This document shows, piece after piece, positions 63,651-64,000 of a stretch of DNA of 64,000 nucleotides. The number at the start of each line of letters is the position of its first letter. Position 1 is the first letter of the stretch. Under the pieces are notes generated by a model. That model made no database searches, had not been told where the DNA came from, and was given only the letters and a program-made list of their open reading frames with translations. Source of the stretch: an uncultured Flavobacteriaceae bacterium (GTDB taxonomy: Bacteria; Bacteroidota; Bacteroidia; Flavobacteriales; Flavobacteriaceae); contig CANNGA010000006.1 in the NCBI GenBank assembly GCA_947504035.1, forward strand, positions 62,001 to 126,000. Direction: 5' to 3'. Both the position numbers and the translations under genes were made by a program.

Positions 63651-64000
63651 ATGATGCCTATGAGATCACGTTTGTATTGTCTTATTTTCGTTTTAAGTTT
63701 TAGTTCCTGTACCGTTTTGCAATGGCGCTCTACAGATCAAGAGATAAAAGCAGATTTTGAAACTAAGGCTATTGTTTCTAACTTGTCTTATTTTCCTGTA
63801 GATAGTTTAGATTTAAAGGTAAGAGTGCAACACATTAAAACGTCGCAGTCGCCTATTAATGTGTTGTTTTTACATGGTTCCCCAAGTTCGTTGTCGGCTT
63901 GGAATGGATATTTAAAGGATACATTACTTATTAAACGTGCCAAATTACACGCTGTAGATCGACCGGGTTACGGGTATTCTAATTTTGGAGATGAAATACC
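63651..64000 (+). CDS. Alpha/beta-hydrolase lipoprotein, 3' end beyond window
   Basis: The open frame from ATG 63651 runs to the last base, so only the first ~116 codons are seen. The nearby ATG codons at 63654 and 63660 are also possible starts. The signal peptide ends at VLSFSSC (lipidated Cys about 20). The start of an alpha/beta-hydrolase fold follows: NVLFLHGSPSSLSAWNGYL (oxyanion-hole HG motif) and HAVDRPGYGYSNFG. The catalytic Ser lies beyond the window. Substrate unknown. Confidence 0.8.
   Translation, partial: MMPMRSRLYCLIFVLSFSSCTVLQWRSTDQEIKADFETKAIVSNLSYFPVDSLDLKVRVQHIKTSQSPINVLFLHGSPSSLSAWNGYLKDTLLIKRAKLHAVDRPGYGYSNFGDEI

Noticed and set aside
1-64000. tRNA, rRNA, tmRNA, insertion sequence, prophage
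   Set aside because: No cloverleaf, rRNA core sequence, transposase, integrase or phage structural gene was recognised by eye; small RNAs cannot be excluded without computation.

Overview
The window is low-GC chromosomal DNA from a member of the Bacteroidota, most likely a marine Flavobacteriaceae. The evidence is a gliding-motility lipoprotein (GldH), two giant ELWxxDGT-repeat proteins with type IX secretion (T9SS) sorting tails, flavobacterial promoters of the TTG / TAnnTTTG type, a hemC-hemD fusion, and an ECF sigma factor paired with a beta-barrel protein. No tRNA, rRNA, CRISPR array, prophage or insertion sequence was recognised. The first and last genes are cut by the window ends.

Layout. 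0-5 kb: end of a LytS-type kinase with its LytTR regulator, a beta-helix lipoprotein and a small CarboxypepD-like secreted protein. 5-9 kb: trpS and plsC from interlocked divergent promoters, then an ECF sigma factor coupled to an envelope-spanning barrel protein. 9-13.7 kb: recA, trhO, ricT and gldH. 13.7-20.6 kb: two tandem PBP1A genes and acetoacetyl-CoA synthetase. 20.9-22.8 kb: a 40-residue ORF with its own terminator, facing a double-NBD peptide ABC ATPase. 22.9-30.2 kb: the two ELWxxDGT giants. 30.3-35.6 kb: exonuclease, beta-lactamase-fold hydrolase, Ogt, CNNM/CBS protein, and a DM13 lipoprotein with an outer-membrane barrel. 35.6-51.5 kb: the haem region (hemB, hemF, hemE, hemCD, hemA on the minus strand; hemH, hemJ on the plus strand) with an AraC regulator, TrkH, an EI24 protein and a helicase carrying C-terminal membrane segments. 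51.6-54.7 kb: NtrY-like kinase, crotonase and a small exported protein. 55.4-63.4 kb: a membrane-microdomain module of an NfeD/YqiJ-like protein, a flotillin and a 1633-residue AAA+ ATPase. The window closes with the start of an alpha/beta-hydrolase lipoprotein.

How the genes work together. HemA, HemCD, HemE, HemF, HemB, HemH and HemJ cover most of the C5 route from glutamyl-tRNA to protohaem; hemL is absent from the window. The two PBPs, PlsC and GldH serve the cell envelope. The sigma factor and its 1-bp-overlapping partner look like an envelope-sensing pair. The flotillin, NfeD-like protein and giant ATPase are probably one functional unit.

Most interesting non-coding signal. An ~88-bp GC-richer intergenic sequence occurs twice, 41 kb apart and in opposite orientation (10401-10489 and 51465-51552). 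Both copies can fold into the same branched structure. One pair of the closing stem has changed on both sides (C-G to T-A), which suggests that the structure itself is selected. Strongest protein-level candidates for new biology are the flotillin/NfeD/giant-ATPase module and the membrane-anchored helicase.
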